From Adineta ricciae (taxonomy: Eukaryota > Rotifera > Eurotatoria > Adinetida > Adinetidae), in contig CAJNOJ010000056.1 in assembly GCA_905250025.1 (NCBI GenBank), forward strand, positions 1-64,000: a DNA stretch of 64,000 bases. The letters run 5' to 3'. The translations under genes were made by a program, and so were the position numbers. Within the stretch, counting starts at the first letter, position 1, and each line of letters opens with the position of its first letter. Of this stretch, positions 48,409-60,611 are shown in pieces. The notes under the pieces were generated by a model. It ran no database searches. It was not told the DNA's origin and saw only the letters and a list, made by a program, of their open reading frames with translations.

Positions 48409-49794
48409 ATGGTTTTTAGCAAAATTATTTCTTATTTCGTAGCATTACTTGAACGCTCAAATTTCGATTTAATCTATTTGGCATGGTTATGGACGTTATT
48501 TAAACCACTATGCATAGCTCTATTAACGTTATTCCTTCTACCAGCTATTATCCTTGTATTTATGTACGGTTCATCGTTATTTTGTTTAATTTACAAACAC
48601 TGGAACCGATTGAAAGTAAATCAGTCGAGATTGAACATATAAGGAGAGAAAAGTGATATGTTTTCTCTAGGCTGCATATTCAGAAGATCTTTGGTATGGA
48701 GCTATAAAAACATTGGCTGTGTTTTGGGAGTTACAAGCGACTATATGGCATGGTGAGTAACAACATCGACAGGATTTCCTCAGTGAAGGATTGTATTTTG
48801 ATCTTGTAGGCTATGAAGTCGAAGGCTTGGAGAATATTCCAAGTGAAGGCCCAGCTCTCATTGTTTTCTATCATGCTACTCTTCCACTTGATTTCTACTA
48901 CGTTTTTGCAAAGATTTGGCTGTATCGTAATCGGCGAGTCCGAGTAGTAGCTGATAAATTTGTTTTCAAAATACCTGGTTTGTCACTAAACTTGTGATAT
49001 GAAAAACTTAGTTGTTGATTTCTGCGAAGGTCTGGCTACCCTCTTGGAAGCGCTAGAAATTCAACCAGCAACATCTGCGATGTGTAAATTAATGCTCGAA
49101 GAAGGGCACATACTTGCTGTGTCACCTGGTAAGCATAGTAGTGATCAGTAAATATCTTCAAAATTGAGTTGGTTTTAGGCGGTGTTAGAGAAGCGCTTTT
49201 TGGTGATCAAAATTATCAACTGATATGGAAAGAGAGAAAAGGATTTGCTAAAGTTGCAATCGATGCGAAAGTTGTATGTAAATGAATTGAAAATCATCGA
49301 TTGTCATAGAACACATTTCAATTTAGCCTATCATCCCAATGTTTACAAAAAATTGTCGAGAGGTGGTACGAGCGATGACAATCGGTCGCCGTAAGTTTGC
49401 ACTTCCGCTGAAAGATCTCATTTCTTTCTTCCACGAACATCTTTAGGCTTTCTCAGTTACATCTATGAAAAAACTCGTCTACCATTAGTGCCTATCTATG
49501 GAATATTTCCAGTCAAAATGATGTAAGGCAATGATTTATATTTTCTCTTTGATATCTTTTGTTTAAATTCAGTACATACCTTGGCGAACCTATTCCATAT
49601 GATCCTGAAGTTACACCAGATGAACTTGCTCAACGAGTAAATCAAGTTCTCCTTCATGTTCAGCCTGTATTGTGTGTGTTTTACTCTAGGTGAAAACTCG
49701 AATTGAAAAAATGATCGAAACTCATCAACGACGTCCAGGTAGTATTACACGAGCATTTCTAGATCGTTTTACCAAGAACTTGAAGCAAAATTAA
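48409..49794 (+). CDS. TMEM68: TMEM68-type membrane acyltransferase
   Basis: ER membrane glycerolipid acyltransferase (PlsC fold), in mammals implicated in an alternative route of triacylglycerol synthesis. Two hydrophobic N-terminal helices (LWTLFKPLCIALLTLFLLP and the next), then DLWYGAIKTLAVFWE, IWHGYEVEGLENIPSEGPAL, the catalytic block FYHATLPLDFYYVFAKIW, RVVADKFVFKIPG, SPGGVREALFGD, GFAKVAIDAKVPIIPMFT and TYLGEPIPYDPEVTPDELA. All match human TMEM68 (FYHGAIPIDFYY, ISPGGVREALISD, VAIDAKVPIIPMFT). About nine exons. The intron after KIPG must end at ctgcgaag rather than at the nearer ttag; only this keeps the same length to EEGH as human. The catalytic His and Asp are conserved. Confidence 0.93.
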
Positions 49795-49903
49795 GCAATT
49801 CTATTTTGTTTATATCTTTACAAATTCAATGCCGGTGGGCGTGTATTTATGTGTATGCAATATTTCAAATAAATTTTTTTTTATCGACATAAACTTCTTT
49901 TAT

Positions 49904-52900
49904 TTATAATTTATTGATATCGATAGTTAATTTCGGGTGAGAAAAAGGTATTAGCCATAGAGTAACAAAATATGAAAGGATGGTCGCGGTAAAATAAACA
50001 TAGAAAAATAATCGGTCAATAACTAAACCAATGGCTAACCATTGAAGACGAGAATAGAATGTATTGTTTGGGTTACAAGCAATACTTCGACGTTTACGAT
50101 TTCGTTCGACAATTAATTCCATTAAATCTCGATCGAAACGGGAATTTTTATTACTACGTCGATTGTATTGCTTCAGAATATCTTGAATAAGATCACTCGA
50201 GTTCTTTTCATGTGATTCTATCAAACATAATGTTGGCTCTTCGTCGTTTTCTTCACTGTTAACATGTGTGCAACTCGGAGAATTGCCCGATGATGTAGAT
50301 ATAGCTTGATCATTTTGTGCCATGACAGGTTGTCGCACGAATAAGGAGTTTGATGTTGTCGATGGTGTATGTGCATGTCGTGGTGTTTTCGATCGTTGCC
50401 TTGTGTAGAGTAAAACCTGTTGTAGTAGTAAGTTTTCGATCATATTCTCATAGTTGGCATCAAGTCCGCTCTTCGTGGACGCAGCCGGTAAAGCATCAGG
50501 CTCCAATGATAAATTCTGATTCGTTGTTGATCCTGCCTGAAATCATATGTGAAGATTTAGAGTGTGCAGTTATAAGACGATTAGAGTGAAAGGCTTCGGT
50601 GGGTGACAAAGTTTATTTATCATTTTTTTTTCTATTGGACAAAAATCGAGAAAAGTTTTCAAGTCTAATAAATAAGATTCGAACTACTAGAAACGAAGAT
50701 GCAACGAAAAAACGAATGAGATCAATGAACATGAAATCATAATCGAATTAATTAAAAATGATTGGGAGGCATTCCGTATGGAACTTGTCTTGGTGTTGGT
50801 CGAACATCGTCATAGTGAACACCTTTTGGTACACAAAGTGCAATAGCACGTGCAGAGAATATTGCGGCCAATAGACTTGCCAGAACATTGACACAGGCGA
50901 TCGCTAATTGAGTACTAGCGAGACCATAGGCGACCGATTCCGATGATGTGCGTTGACTTGCTTGATCCTTGTTCATCGAACGATAGAATGCAATAATAAA
51001 TGCAAAATAGACGATTAGATACACAGCAAACAAGGTTGAAGACAAACACATGACGAAAAATGTTAAAATTGAACCATAGCTTCGTCGATATCCAGCGATG
51101 ATTCCCATCAAACCAGCTACAAATGTTAGTAAACCAAAAATACTAGCTGCATATGTCCATGGCCACCAGTGATTGTAATATTCTGTCACCAAATTCAAAC
51201 CGTAATCTTCATTCGTTGGCCCATTGTAAATACGTGGATATTCGAGAACTTGTGTGAGAATACCAATGATTAGAAGTATAATACCAAATGCATATCCGTG
51301 AGAGCCCCAATTGTCCCATGAATAATTGCGACGAAGTCTCATATTTGGATACATTTTTAGACACGTATAACCAGTGAATGGAGTACAGACAAGAATAGAT
51401 ATGTCTCTCGAACTGAATTTTATTAACCGTTACGCACCAACGCTCTTTCTCTCTTTCCCTCTTTCATTCTCATCCAATCGAATAGATGAACTTTCATTTG
51501 ATATTTTCAAACAATGACAAAAAAACAAGGCAACTATTCGCTTACCTTTTGACTCAATATTGCTTTGACCTTGTTCTGCATATGAAGAAGAGGAGACATA
51601 TAGATAAGTGCGAATTTAATCAACCATCGAGGTGCACGATGTTTTTCGGATGTGCACATTGCTGCGTATTGATACACATTTGCTACAATAACTGCCATAA
51701 TGACTGACACTGACTACAATGGACAACAGCGAACGTCAGGTCTTCTCTCAAAAAGAAAAAGATCTTACTGTTAAACTCATAACGATTGTTAGATAGATTC
51801 CTGAATATACGACATTTCAGATAAGAGAACAAAGTATGAAAGAGTCGTTACCGATTGTGGGTATGGTATCCGAAGTGGCTGGAACTTTTTCTGCTACCAT
51901 CAGCATAAATACAGAGAAGGCCACGAAACAAGTTAGACCAAGAGTGACCTTTTCACCTGATGACGTCGGCAACCTAGTGTTTTACATTTTAACACATTAG
52001 ACTACCACTGCGCTGTTTTCTTCTTACCAAAACGACATGCAAGTTAAACATGAAAGCATTGCACATGGAATGATTACATTAAAGATATAATATAATGGAC
52101 GACGCCTAATATGCACACCATACACCAGTTCCGCGTAGGTTTTATTATTTTTAATGCTAAAAAGGATAAACGAGTCTTTATTTGCTTAAAACATGCTGAC
52201 AATGCTTTCTACGATCCGACATCTAATGATTCAAGACAGAAAACATAACAGATCGAGGCTGAATACGGATATGAATTATTCAATAGAAATGGAAAACTGT
52301 TGTTCCAGTTCAATCGAAAAAAAAACAAGAATCAGTTGTTCTCTATCTCTATGCTGCAATAGTAGTCTCATTGACACAAATTATCTTGCTGAGTTAGTCA
52401 AATACTTACAGCCAAACGAGACCTTGTTTGACATCAAGTATCTCCCATCCGCCACTATTGCGTAGATTTTCCGTTTGTTGTGGATCGTTTGGATTAGTAA
52501 CAAGTTCATATTGAACCGATGAAGTATCATAGATCCATGATGCGAATTTCAAACCACAAACTTGTCGATCGAATGGAAAATATTTTATATTCACTTTGCA
52601 TGTTGTGCGTAGTTTCATCAGGACAGGAAAGACAACTTCACCCGTATAATAAATCATCACATATGGGCCTGAAAAAAAAATCGATACAACTTCGGCTAAA
52701 AGCTTGTCGTTGCCTCATCATACCATGAACAATAGCCTGTGCCGGTGCATGACCTGTTAAATCAAATGCAGCATTGTAGACATAGCTGTCAGGCAACCAT
52801 ATCCGGTTCGACGGTAAACGAATACCTCGAATTCCACCATACTCTGTTAGATTCCACGAAAGATTTTCGTCGAACCATTTTTGTTCAACTCGAACGCTTG

Positions 52901-53217
52901 TTATTAAAATCTGGGTTTTTTCGTCCTAAACAGAGGTCATCTCGACTCAACAAACTTGTAAACTATTCTGAGTCTTACTAATTCAAATAATTGCGTAATT
53001 TCCATTCGAAATAACACATTGACTACGGATTGAGCATGGAATACCGGTCGAACCGACGGTTCATAATATGTTAACAATTTTCGTATCAATTGCTGTTCAA
53101 TTACTCCAGCTAAAAGATAGGTCGAGTTTCAATTCAAATCGTTTCAAACAACCTATTAATCTTACCAACATACGAAACACTGACAATAAAGATGAACGGA
53201 AGAAGATTTCTATTCAT
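49904..53217 (-). CDS. nicotinic acetylcholine receptor subunit, non-alpha type
   Basis: Cys-loop ligand-gated cation channel subunit of the plasma membrane. Signal peptide MNRNLLPFIFIVSVSYVAG; ligand-binding domain with VEQKWFDENLSWN, LPSNRIWLPDSYVYN and the Cys-loop CKVNIKYFPFDRQVC (13 residues between Cys). M1 runs from YYIFNVIIPCAMLSC; M2 is GEKVTLGLTCFVAFSVFMLM, with the GEK cation-selectivity motif; VPATSDTIPTI; M3; a long Ser/Thr-rich loop; M4 IDRLFFYVYFTATILSYFVT. Exons on the 5' side: 53166-53217, 52979-53109, 52724-52925, 52410-52668, then 52156 downward. The loop C vicinal Cys pair of alpha subunits is absent. The last coding exon (about 49904-50537) is separated from M3 by a 1 kb intron holding another gene. 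Confidence 0.88.
50752..51354 (-). CDS. four-helix membrane protein, nested in the nicotinic receptor intron
   Basis: An intronless frame of 200 residues on the same strand as the surrounding receptor gene. Four hydrophobic segments: FGIILLIIGILTQVL, YAASIFGLLTFVAGLMGIIA, ILTFFVMCLSSTLFAVYLIV and LASTQLAIACVNVLASLLAA. Short loops and cytosolic-looking ends (MYPNMRLRRNYSWD, RPTPRQVPYGMPPNHF) suggest both termini inside. The layout is like MARVEL or MS4A/TMEM tetraspan families, but I see no diagnostic motif and the CCG of tetraspanins is missing. Single-exon structure inside an intron could indicate retroposition. Confidence is high that it is coding and low on family. Confidence 0.7.
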   Translation of the reverse strand: MYPNMRLRRNYSWDNWGSHGYAFGIILLIIGILTQVLEYPRIYNGPTNEDYGLNLVTEYYNHWWPWTYAASIFGLLTFVAGLMGIIAGYRRSYGSILTFFVMCLSSTLFAVYLIVYFAFIIAFYRSMNKDQASQRTSSESVAYGLASTQLAIACVNVLASLLAAIFSARAIALCVPKGVHYDDVRPTPRQVPYGMPPNHF

Positions 53218-53898
53218 ATAGTTTACATTCAATCATTGCGAGTAGTAAAAAGATAAATGACGAGGGAGATGATGGAAAAGTTCCATTACCGAGCACAATA
53301 GGATCTCGTGTAAAATCATTCTAAAGAAAAGTTTTCTTCTCACTCACTCCTTTTTTCCCGTTCTTCAGGACTGTGCGAACATGCCACACATCTATTATTT
53401 CTTCCTTATTACAATCACTCTTTAACACTCGTCCCTCAGTATTAATTTTCTTATCTATTCATTTCTCTCTCTCTCTTTCTCGTTCGTCAAGTAGTCAAGT
53501 GGAAAAAATGTAATCAACGCTATCAACTATCTTGTCATTCTATTCAAGAGAAAAATTCGATACCGATTTATTAGCAAAGAAGTAAGTTTTTCAATGATCT
53601 GGCGACCTCACTCGAAAAGTTTTTCTGATTAGTTGATATTCTCTCGGTTAGCAAGTAGCCTTCGGATGATTTTGCGGAACGGAATAATATAGTATTTAAT
53701 ATCGAATGCATCTGAATAGGATAATTCTTTCATGTTCTTTTCGTCGGCTGCGATTCTCATTGAATCATGTTCGGACACTCTATACAGCTCAAGCAGAATC
53801 ATCTCCACTTCAAATCTATCGAAATAAAATCCAAGCGTACGAGGTTTGCTTTCCATTCTGCAAAGATTATTTCTCAATCTAAGAAAATCATTTAGTTA
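53218..53898. other. divergent region between nicotinic receptor and AFG1L
   Basis: Holds the receptor promoter, a CT run near 53465, and probably the missing first exon of AFG1L. An 82-codon frame on the minus strand (53629-53877) is protein-like in composition but unassigned. Confidence 0.4.
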
Positions 53899-55265
53899 CG
53901 TGCTGATCCACGTCAAGAACAGTTGATGACTATGCTGGATAAGTTATATTATGATCTTCAAGTTTATGAGCCTGAAACGCGGCAGATCGAAACGACGACT
54001 CTATCAGATAAAAAGAAAAACATATTATCGAAATTAACGAATGTATTTAAAACATCGACGAATACAAGTGATTTTGTTGACAGACCTAAATCGTTGTATA
54101 TATATGGTGGTGCCGGGTGTGGGAAGGTAATCGCAAACTATACCCATCGATATTTATCAACCTGTGTGTGTAATCGTAGAGTTTACTGATGGACATTTTC
54201 TATGAATGTGTGCCGATTAAAGAAAAACGACGAATTCATTTCAATAGTTTCATGTTGGAATTTCATAATCGTATGTCTTTGCACTATCTTTTCATTCATG
54301 ACAAATACCTGCATTTAACTTTTGAGGTATGCATCGCGTTCGAAGTAACAACGCCGCAGTATCTGATAATCTTCTTGGTAGTGTAGTTGAAGAATTGTTG
54401 AATGAAATCTGGCTCTTATGTTTCGATGAATTCATGGTTTTGGATATTGGTGATGCAATGATTATCAAACGGTTGTTTGAACATTTGTTCGCTAAGGGTA
54501 TGGTTATGGTTGCAACATCAAATCGGCCGCCAGACGATTTATATTATCGAGGATTGAATAGAGAATATTTCGTACCGTTTATCCCATTTCTACACCAAAT
54601 GTGTGCCGTGCATAACATGGATTCATCAACTGATTATCGTTTAATTGGTACTCAGGTATGTCGTCATCTTATTTGTATTGGAACTGCATTTAATTGACTT
54701 TCAGGGACATGTGCAAACTGTGTTCGACGCTCGTCGGCCAGAAACCGCATCGGAAATCGATGCACTCAGTTCACGTCTAATTGCACCATATGAACCTCAG
54801 CCTGGTACACTTGATGTCAATGGTCGGGACATTACGGTGCCATGGCAAGCACGTGGCGTGGCCAAATTTTCATTTGAACAATTGTGTGGTCATGAATTTT
54901 ATTCAGCGGATTACATCGCGATTGCTTCTACATATCATACATTGATTTTAACTGATATACCCAAGTTAAGTCTAGAACAACGTGATCGCATTCGACGGTT
55001 TATTATTCTCGTTGACGAGTTATACAATAATCATACAAAATTGATTCTATCTATGTCTGTGGATACAGTGAAAGATATCTTCAATCCGTTGAAAGATAAT
55101 CCACAACTAAAACGTGAAGATCTCTTAACTATGGATGAATTTCATTCATTCGATCGGACTTTATCGCGTCTAATTGAAATGCAATCGAAAGAATATTTAG
55201 CTAAACCAAAACGCTTTGGTAACAGCACAAAATCTCCCGATGAATGGTCACAATTACAATCGTAG
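53899..55265 (+). CDS. AFG1L: AFG1-like ATPase (LACE1), N-terminus not resolved
   Basis: Mitochondrial AAA-type ATPase involved in protein quality control of respiratory-chain subunits. The first exon seen follows a catttag acceptor at 53898 and reads LRADPRQEQLMTMLDKLYYD, matching the family start after the targeting peptide. Walker A is YGGAGCGKSLLMDIFYECV; the codons for K and S are separated by a 53-nt intron (54127-54179). Then come FNSFMLEFHNRMHR, Walker B LLCFDEFMVLDIGDAMI, ATSNRPPDDLYYRG, FVPFIPFLHQMC, ADYIAIASTYHTLILTDIP, RRFIILVDELYN and the C-terminal FDRTLSRLIEMQSKEYL. No exon with a convincing mitochondrial presequence was identified upstream; one candidate is MIWRPHSKSFSD at about 53596. 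Confidence 0.88.
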
Positions 55266-55513
55266 TTCTTGAGCATTTGTGAAATATTTCATAAAGATAT
55301 CAGAGTTTTTATTTTTTTAAATAAAAAGATAAATCGTATCCTATCGATATTCACGCATATTTTTGTGTTAAGTCAATTTGAATTTGATTGCATAGTTACA
55401 ACTATCTAAATATCATATTTCTGCATTCTCTTCTCAAACTAACTACTCACTTCTACCTTTGCATTACTCTTGTACGTAATTGTTTTCTTATTCGATGAGT
55501 TTTTGATTGATTG

Positions 55514-56994
55514 ATGAATAACCCCACCATTTCGAATAGTCACCAATCGTTACGTTCATTTCACACGAAAGAAAATGATATAGTGCGTTTATTCGATGAA
55601 TTATTGCCATGGACGTTCAATTGTCGAACACTAATCGATGCGGCTCGAAATGGAGAAACAGCGGAATGTGAAGATCTTATTCGACTTGGTGTTGACATCA
55701 ACGACAGTGATACATACGGAAATACAGCTGTGTGGACATCTTACTTTCATGAACATCTTGATACATTGTTTACGTTGTTACAAGTAAAGTCTAGCATGAA
55801 AATATGTTGTCTAGATGTCGAAAGATTTCGTTCGTTCAGCTCGGCGCAGATCCGAATACACGCTCAGGGGAAATTCTATGTTCTGATCTACATCGTGCAT
55901 GTTCACTGGGTGATCGAACATTAACGGAGATTCTTATTGAATGTGGTGGTTATGTTAACATATCAGATCGAAATGGAAAAACGCCGTTGATCTATGCATT
56001 GGAGTATCCTTCGTCCAAATATACACTCGACTTGATTTCGTATCTTATTGAGCACGGTGCAGATGTCAACCATCGAGATGAACATGGAGTAAGTTCAACT
56101 CATTTCTCTCTGATAAACTTCGACTGATTCTGATAGCTCACGCCACTGCATTACGCATGTTATCGAGCTGATTATCAATCCATGAAGTTATTAGTTGAAC
56201 ATCAAGCGGACATCTCAATTGAAAATTCTATTGGCTATAATATTCGTAAGTCCAATCACATCTAAATTCTTGCTAATCAATCATTTCCAGTTCGCTATGC
56301 TCTTTCATGTTTATCGTATACATCTCCCTTCGAACATGCTCAATACACTAATCGTTTATGTATAGTTGATTTATTAGTAAATCAATATTCGATCGGGTCG
56401 TATTTATCTCATGCGATTATTGGCAAAAGTCACAGTCATGTTCATCTTTTTCCATTATTCGATTTTCTTTCCTATTCACTGATTCGACAACGAACTGATT
56501 TGGAAGATTTTGCTTGGAATATATTTCTAAATCTTCATTTGACAAAACAATTAACATGTACACTTGAAAGTTCTATTCAACATACATTTATCTACAGTCA
56601 TTATTTTTCACATGTGATTTATCTAAGTCAACGGTTTCATATTACAAATTACTTGTTGTTTTTCTCAAATTATCTCGAACGAGTGACAGTCGATGCTGAA
56701 CCAAACCGATTTTGTGTACTTTTATACACAATTCATGTTGACCATGGTTTAACATTAGTTCAATCGATGAGTGAACACTTGAATGTACCACTGGATTATT
56801 CACGGCGGTGCATTTTAGAAAAACTCATCTCGAAATCTCTCGAAAAACCCGAACAATTGAAATTTTACTGTCGTCGTTCAATTCGTAAATCACTTTCCAT
56901 GGGTATTCATTGTAAATTAAAAGGAATCTGTTTGAATAAGCATTTAAAAGATTATATTCTTCTTCGTGAACTAGATTTTTTTATATTTAAATAA
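55514..56994 (+). CDS. ankyrin repeat and SOCS box protein (ASB-like)
   Basis: Likely substrate receptor of a cullin-5 ubiquitin ligase. Four exons with introns near 55783-55840, 56090-56136 and 56247-56290. Ankyrin repeats: LIDAARNGETAECEDLI with GVDINDSDTYGNTAV; LGADPNTRSGEILCSDLHRA; CGGYVNISDRNGKTPLIYAL; HGADVNHRDEHGLTPLHYAC; then HQADISIENSIGYNI. A longer helical region follows, and the C-terminus reads LKFYCRRSIRKSLSMGIHC, then LNKHLKDYILLREL, which fits a SOCS box (LxxLCRxxIRxxL, then LPLPxxLKxYLL). The first ATG is at 55514. The ASB number cannot be assigned. The poly-T-rich 3' codons show the same base bias as neighbours. Confidence 0.8.
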
Positions 56995-57289
56995 AACACA
57001 TCGCTAGAAGAGAAGAAAAGAGTCAAAATGATTGAAGAATGAAACTTGAATTCTTTTCATCGTTTGTTTTTCTACCTTCCTCCCATACACCTATCGTTGT
57101 TCACTGATGGACAATCAAATTTATAACTAAGCCGAGAAAAAAAGTCTTCCATTCTTCTCTCTTCGTTCTTCTATTTGCATAGAATATAGTGTGCTTTTTT
57201 GGTTTCATCTATTACCAATTCTGTTTTTCTAACGAAGTGCTATTCTCATACAATTTCCTTTTGTTACTCGTAAGGCGATTGCCATTCCA

Positions 57290-59483
57290 ATGACTACAGC
57301 ATACTACAAAATAGCACCACCATCAAATACGCATTACAACAACCTAGGATCGCAAGTTAACCAAGGTGGAACTCGGATTAACTTTTCGATTGAATTATAT
57401 TGTCCTTAGGTTTTTTAGGCGCGCATAATTTGGGTTTGGGACCATTGACAACTCACCTAACTGCTAGACGGCACCCAACAGCGAATTCAGATGAGATTTA
57501 TGATATCCAACAACAGCCGAAATATTATCTCAGAGACAAGTACGACAATCAATTGGTCAATACTCATAATAGTTATTTGAATGCTTATATCCAAAGAACA
57601 ACAGGATCGCATCGCAATGAGGAACACTACGCTGTTGGTAACAATCAATATGAAGTACGTGAGATGCTTCTCGGAAAAGAACGCAATATCGAATGTAGGA
57701 AGGAAATAACTCGTCATATTTGTAATTATCGCGTCAAATGAAGTGGACAAAACTAGGAGAGAAGTGCTCTTAGAAATTCATTTTTCTCAAAACTGGAGAT
57801 CTCTGTTGCATAGCAATATTACCTATTTGTCTATGTCGAAATTGTTTTTCTGAGAAAAGCCAATAACATTTTTCTAGCAGTACGGTAAGTCATATTTTGA
57901 GAATGCCACATCTTTAGCAGAGTAGCTGGAGTTCGAGTTGAAAAATGAGTCTTCATTATTTGTAGACATCGTCTACCGACCCGATGATGCAACAAACTGC
58001 GACAGCATATCATTTGTTATCAGCGTCTCAAGTTAGGCTTCTTGATCCTGAGAATCAAGTCTCATCAGGTCATCATCGTTCTCCGCTAAATGGTAACAAT
58101 AGTCATGAATCGAATAATCCAACTATGAATAAGCAAAAGAACAAACCAGTTCCAATGCGAGCGACAGCAATCCAACTAACTAATGGAACTTATCCTATGA
58201 ACAAGAAACAACCATTAGCTCAAATAACACAAGCTTCATTGGATACGAGAGACAATGGTATTGGTAGTAAAACACGACGAAATATGACACAGTCACTATC
58301 GGTACCAAATTATTATCGAGGTCGTCGTGATGATTTAGAAACTGAAGATAATACGAGTTCCATAGATGAAAATAGCAATAATATGCAGAATCAGAATCGA
58401 ACATATCGAGCGAATCGAAAGAATAATTCATCGTTGCCACCTGTTCGACGAGGACAAGGACCACCTACCAATGGACCTAATTTCGGTCATTCATTAGCAC
58501 CTGGCCATCCGTTCCGTCGAAAGTTTCTTCCAAATGATGACTATGCATCAGATCAGCATTCGTCGTACAACGAGAGTTCGAATGATCGTAAAGGATTCAA
58601 TAGAAACAATAAAGATTATGAAGACAGTGCTCAACATTATAATGATCGTGACATGTACGAATACCCTCAGCATGAAAGAAATGATTTACCGAAGCAGAGA
58701 TCTCATCCAAGTGTTCATGAAGCTCTCTATCTTCAACAATCGATATCCACCGGTTTGTCAATTCATCCTTTCAAACTCTTACTTTGATCTGCTCGATCTT
58801 TTAGATAGCTATCTGGAAAACCAACGTCGTCGAGCAGTACGTGAATCTCAAGGTTATTATTTCCCTTATAAAAAATACACGCTAAAAGATTACAAAGATT
58901 TGCAAAAAACGGAGTCTCAATTCAATCCCTATGGCTCCTATAAGGCCGAAAATGTTGATCGTGTATGTATATTGATCCAGTCACACCGTTGTTCACCTTA
59001 TTCATCTGTACTATCGTTTTGTAGAAAGAACTGGCCCGAAAACGTATGCAATATGCTTCAAAAATTGAACGACCTGTAGTCGATACGAGTGAAGACTATC
59101 GTTCTCCGCGAGATATTAGTTCTCGAAAATCGTTCGGACAGTCACGTGATTCAGACGGAGCATCAAAAAGAAATCGAGTAAATTATATTCTCAATACGTC
59201 ATTCTTCAAAACGATCTATATATAATTTATTTAAAAGGCACTTGAGTACGCTAAATTTGAGGTATCAAAACATCGACCAACAAAAACCTCGAAGCAGAAA
59301 AAACCTGATCCAACGGAACAGTATATCAACAGTCTCTTTCCCGAAGTTGACGATGACGAGGAAGATGAGGGCGATGAAGGTTAGTTGCAACATTTTGTGA
59401 TTAAATTCTTCAGTTTTTCATATTTAGTTCAGGGAGAACGACGCAAGAACTATCACTCATCTGAAGATGCCGAGACAAAATGA
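57290..59483 (+). CDS. JHY-like protein (cilia-associated), tentative
   Basis: Six or more exons, about 560 residues. Exon 1 reads MTTAYYKIAPPSNTHYNN; a 310-nt intron (57655-57964) is larger than average. The middle is Asn/Ser/Arg-rich and looks disordered. The conserved-looking part is near the C-terminus: YYFPYKKYTLKDYKDLQKTE, then KELARKRMQYASKIERP, and ALEYAKFEVSKHRPTK. From memory, vertebrate JHY (C11orf63) has KPYTLKDYK followed by KALEYAK, which is the basis of this call; I could not align them. The C-terminus is acidic (EVDDDEEDEGDE). JHY is needed for ependymal cilia in mice. An uncharacterised disordered protein is the alternative. Confidence 0.5.
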
Positions 59484-59686
59484 ATTTTTCTCTGCTTCTA
59501 TATATATCCATTTATTGTTTTGTATAATAAAATTGAATATTTCATTCATGCATGTATGCGTATGAGAAAATGACTGCAATCTTAATTACTTTTACAGTTC
59601 GATAGGTTTCATAGACGATAGAGAAGATCTTTTCAATGATAATTGTATTCATTAAAAGAATCTTTAAAGCACAGATTGTATCGCAC

Positions 59687-60578
59687 ATGAACATGACGTG
59701 GAAGGTGATGTTTATTGTATCGATGTTTGTTCGTTCTTGTCGATTTGACATAGTTATTCAAAGCCATGAGGTTGAAGATTGCTTTATGGAATTTTTATGT
59801 CGAGGTAAGATCGATCTTGAAAAGATAGTAATCAAATGTCGTGTTTAGATTGGTCAGAATACATTCCATTCACTGTCCTCAGCCTTTCGGGCTCACCTGG
59901 TACACCAGGCGTGATGGGTAAGCATAAAATTGAACTTCTTTATGTATTCTATCTATACTTGTCAGGTTCTCGTGGTCCTCAAGGCCCGCAAGGGATAAGT
60001 GGTCCTCCTGGTATGTATATCTGCGCGTGAAAACAAATGATCTATTGTTTTTCATGTTATGTTCAGGTCGTGATGGATTTACCGAACGACCGGTGTCATT
60101 CTACGCTGAGTTGTCACGATTATTTGTCATCGAAACTGCTAATAGTACAGTTCACCCATGGAGATTGTATCAATCCTATAATTTTCGTAGTGTTCCAAAT
60201 TATTTCTCAGCTGAGACAGGGATTTTTACAGCGCCTGCCGATGGTCTCTACCAATTCTTTCTTACAGTTTCTGTTTCCCGATCAAAAGTAAGAAATCATT
60301 CGCTTTTTCTTTCCACTAAACGTATTTTCATATATGTACAGGCCTTGATCAATATTGCAAAAAATGGTCAATACATCTGTCCGATTAGAATAGACTCAAC
60401 GATAACAGTCAACGACAAAACAATTGGCTGGGGCTGGACAAGTAGCTCGATTGATTGTTTTATCTATTGTCACATTGGTGATCAAGTATCGGTGATCGGT
60501 TCTAATGAAGGTTTTACTTCGCAAATTTACGGTTATTCTTATACAACATTTTCAGGATATATGTTTTACAGTAATTAA
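59687..60578 (+). CDS. C1q-domain protein with short collagen-like stretch
   Basis: Probably secreted or surface-bound. Start MNMTWKVMFIVSMFVRSC gives a plausible signal sequence. Then comes a short collagen-like run (GSPGTPGVMGSRGPQGPQG, GPPGRDG) split across three tiny exons, only about seven Gly-X-Y units. The C1q/TNF-like domain follows: VSFYAELSRLF, SYNFRSVPNYFSAETGIFTA, ADGLYQFFLTVSVS, LINIAKNGQYICPI, GDQVSVIGSNEG, SGYMFY, all in the family order. It may trimerise through the C1q domain. Large C1q families in invertebrates serve in pattern recognition or signalling; no orthologue can be named. Introns fall between the collagen units, as in the C1QTNF genes. Confidence 0.82.
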
Positions 60579-60611
60579 AAAAGAACGACGACAATAAACA
60601 GATTTTTCTTT

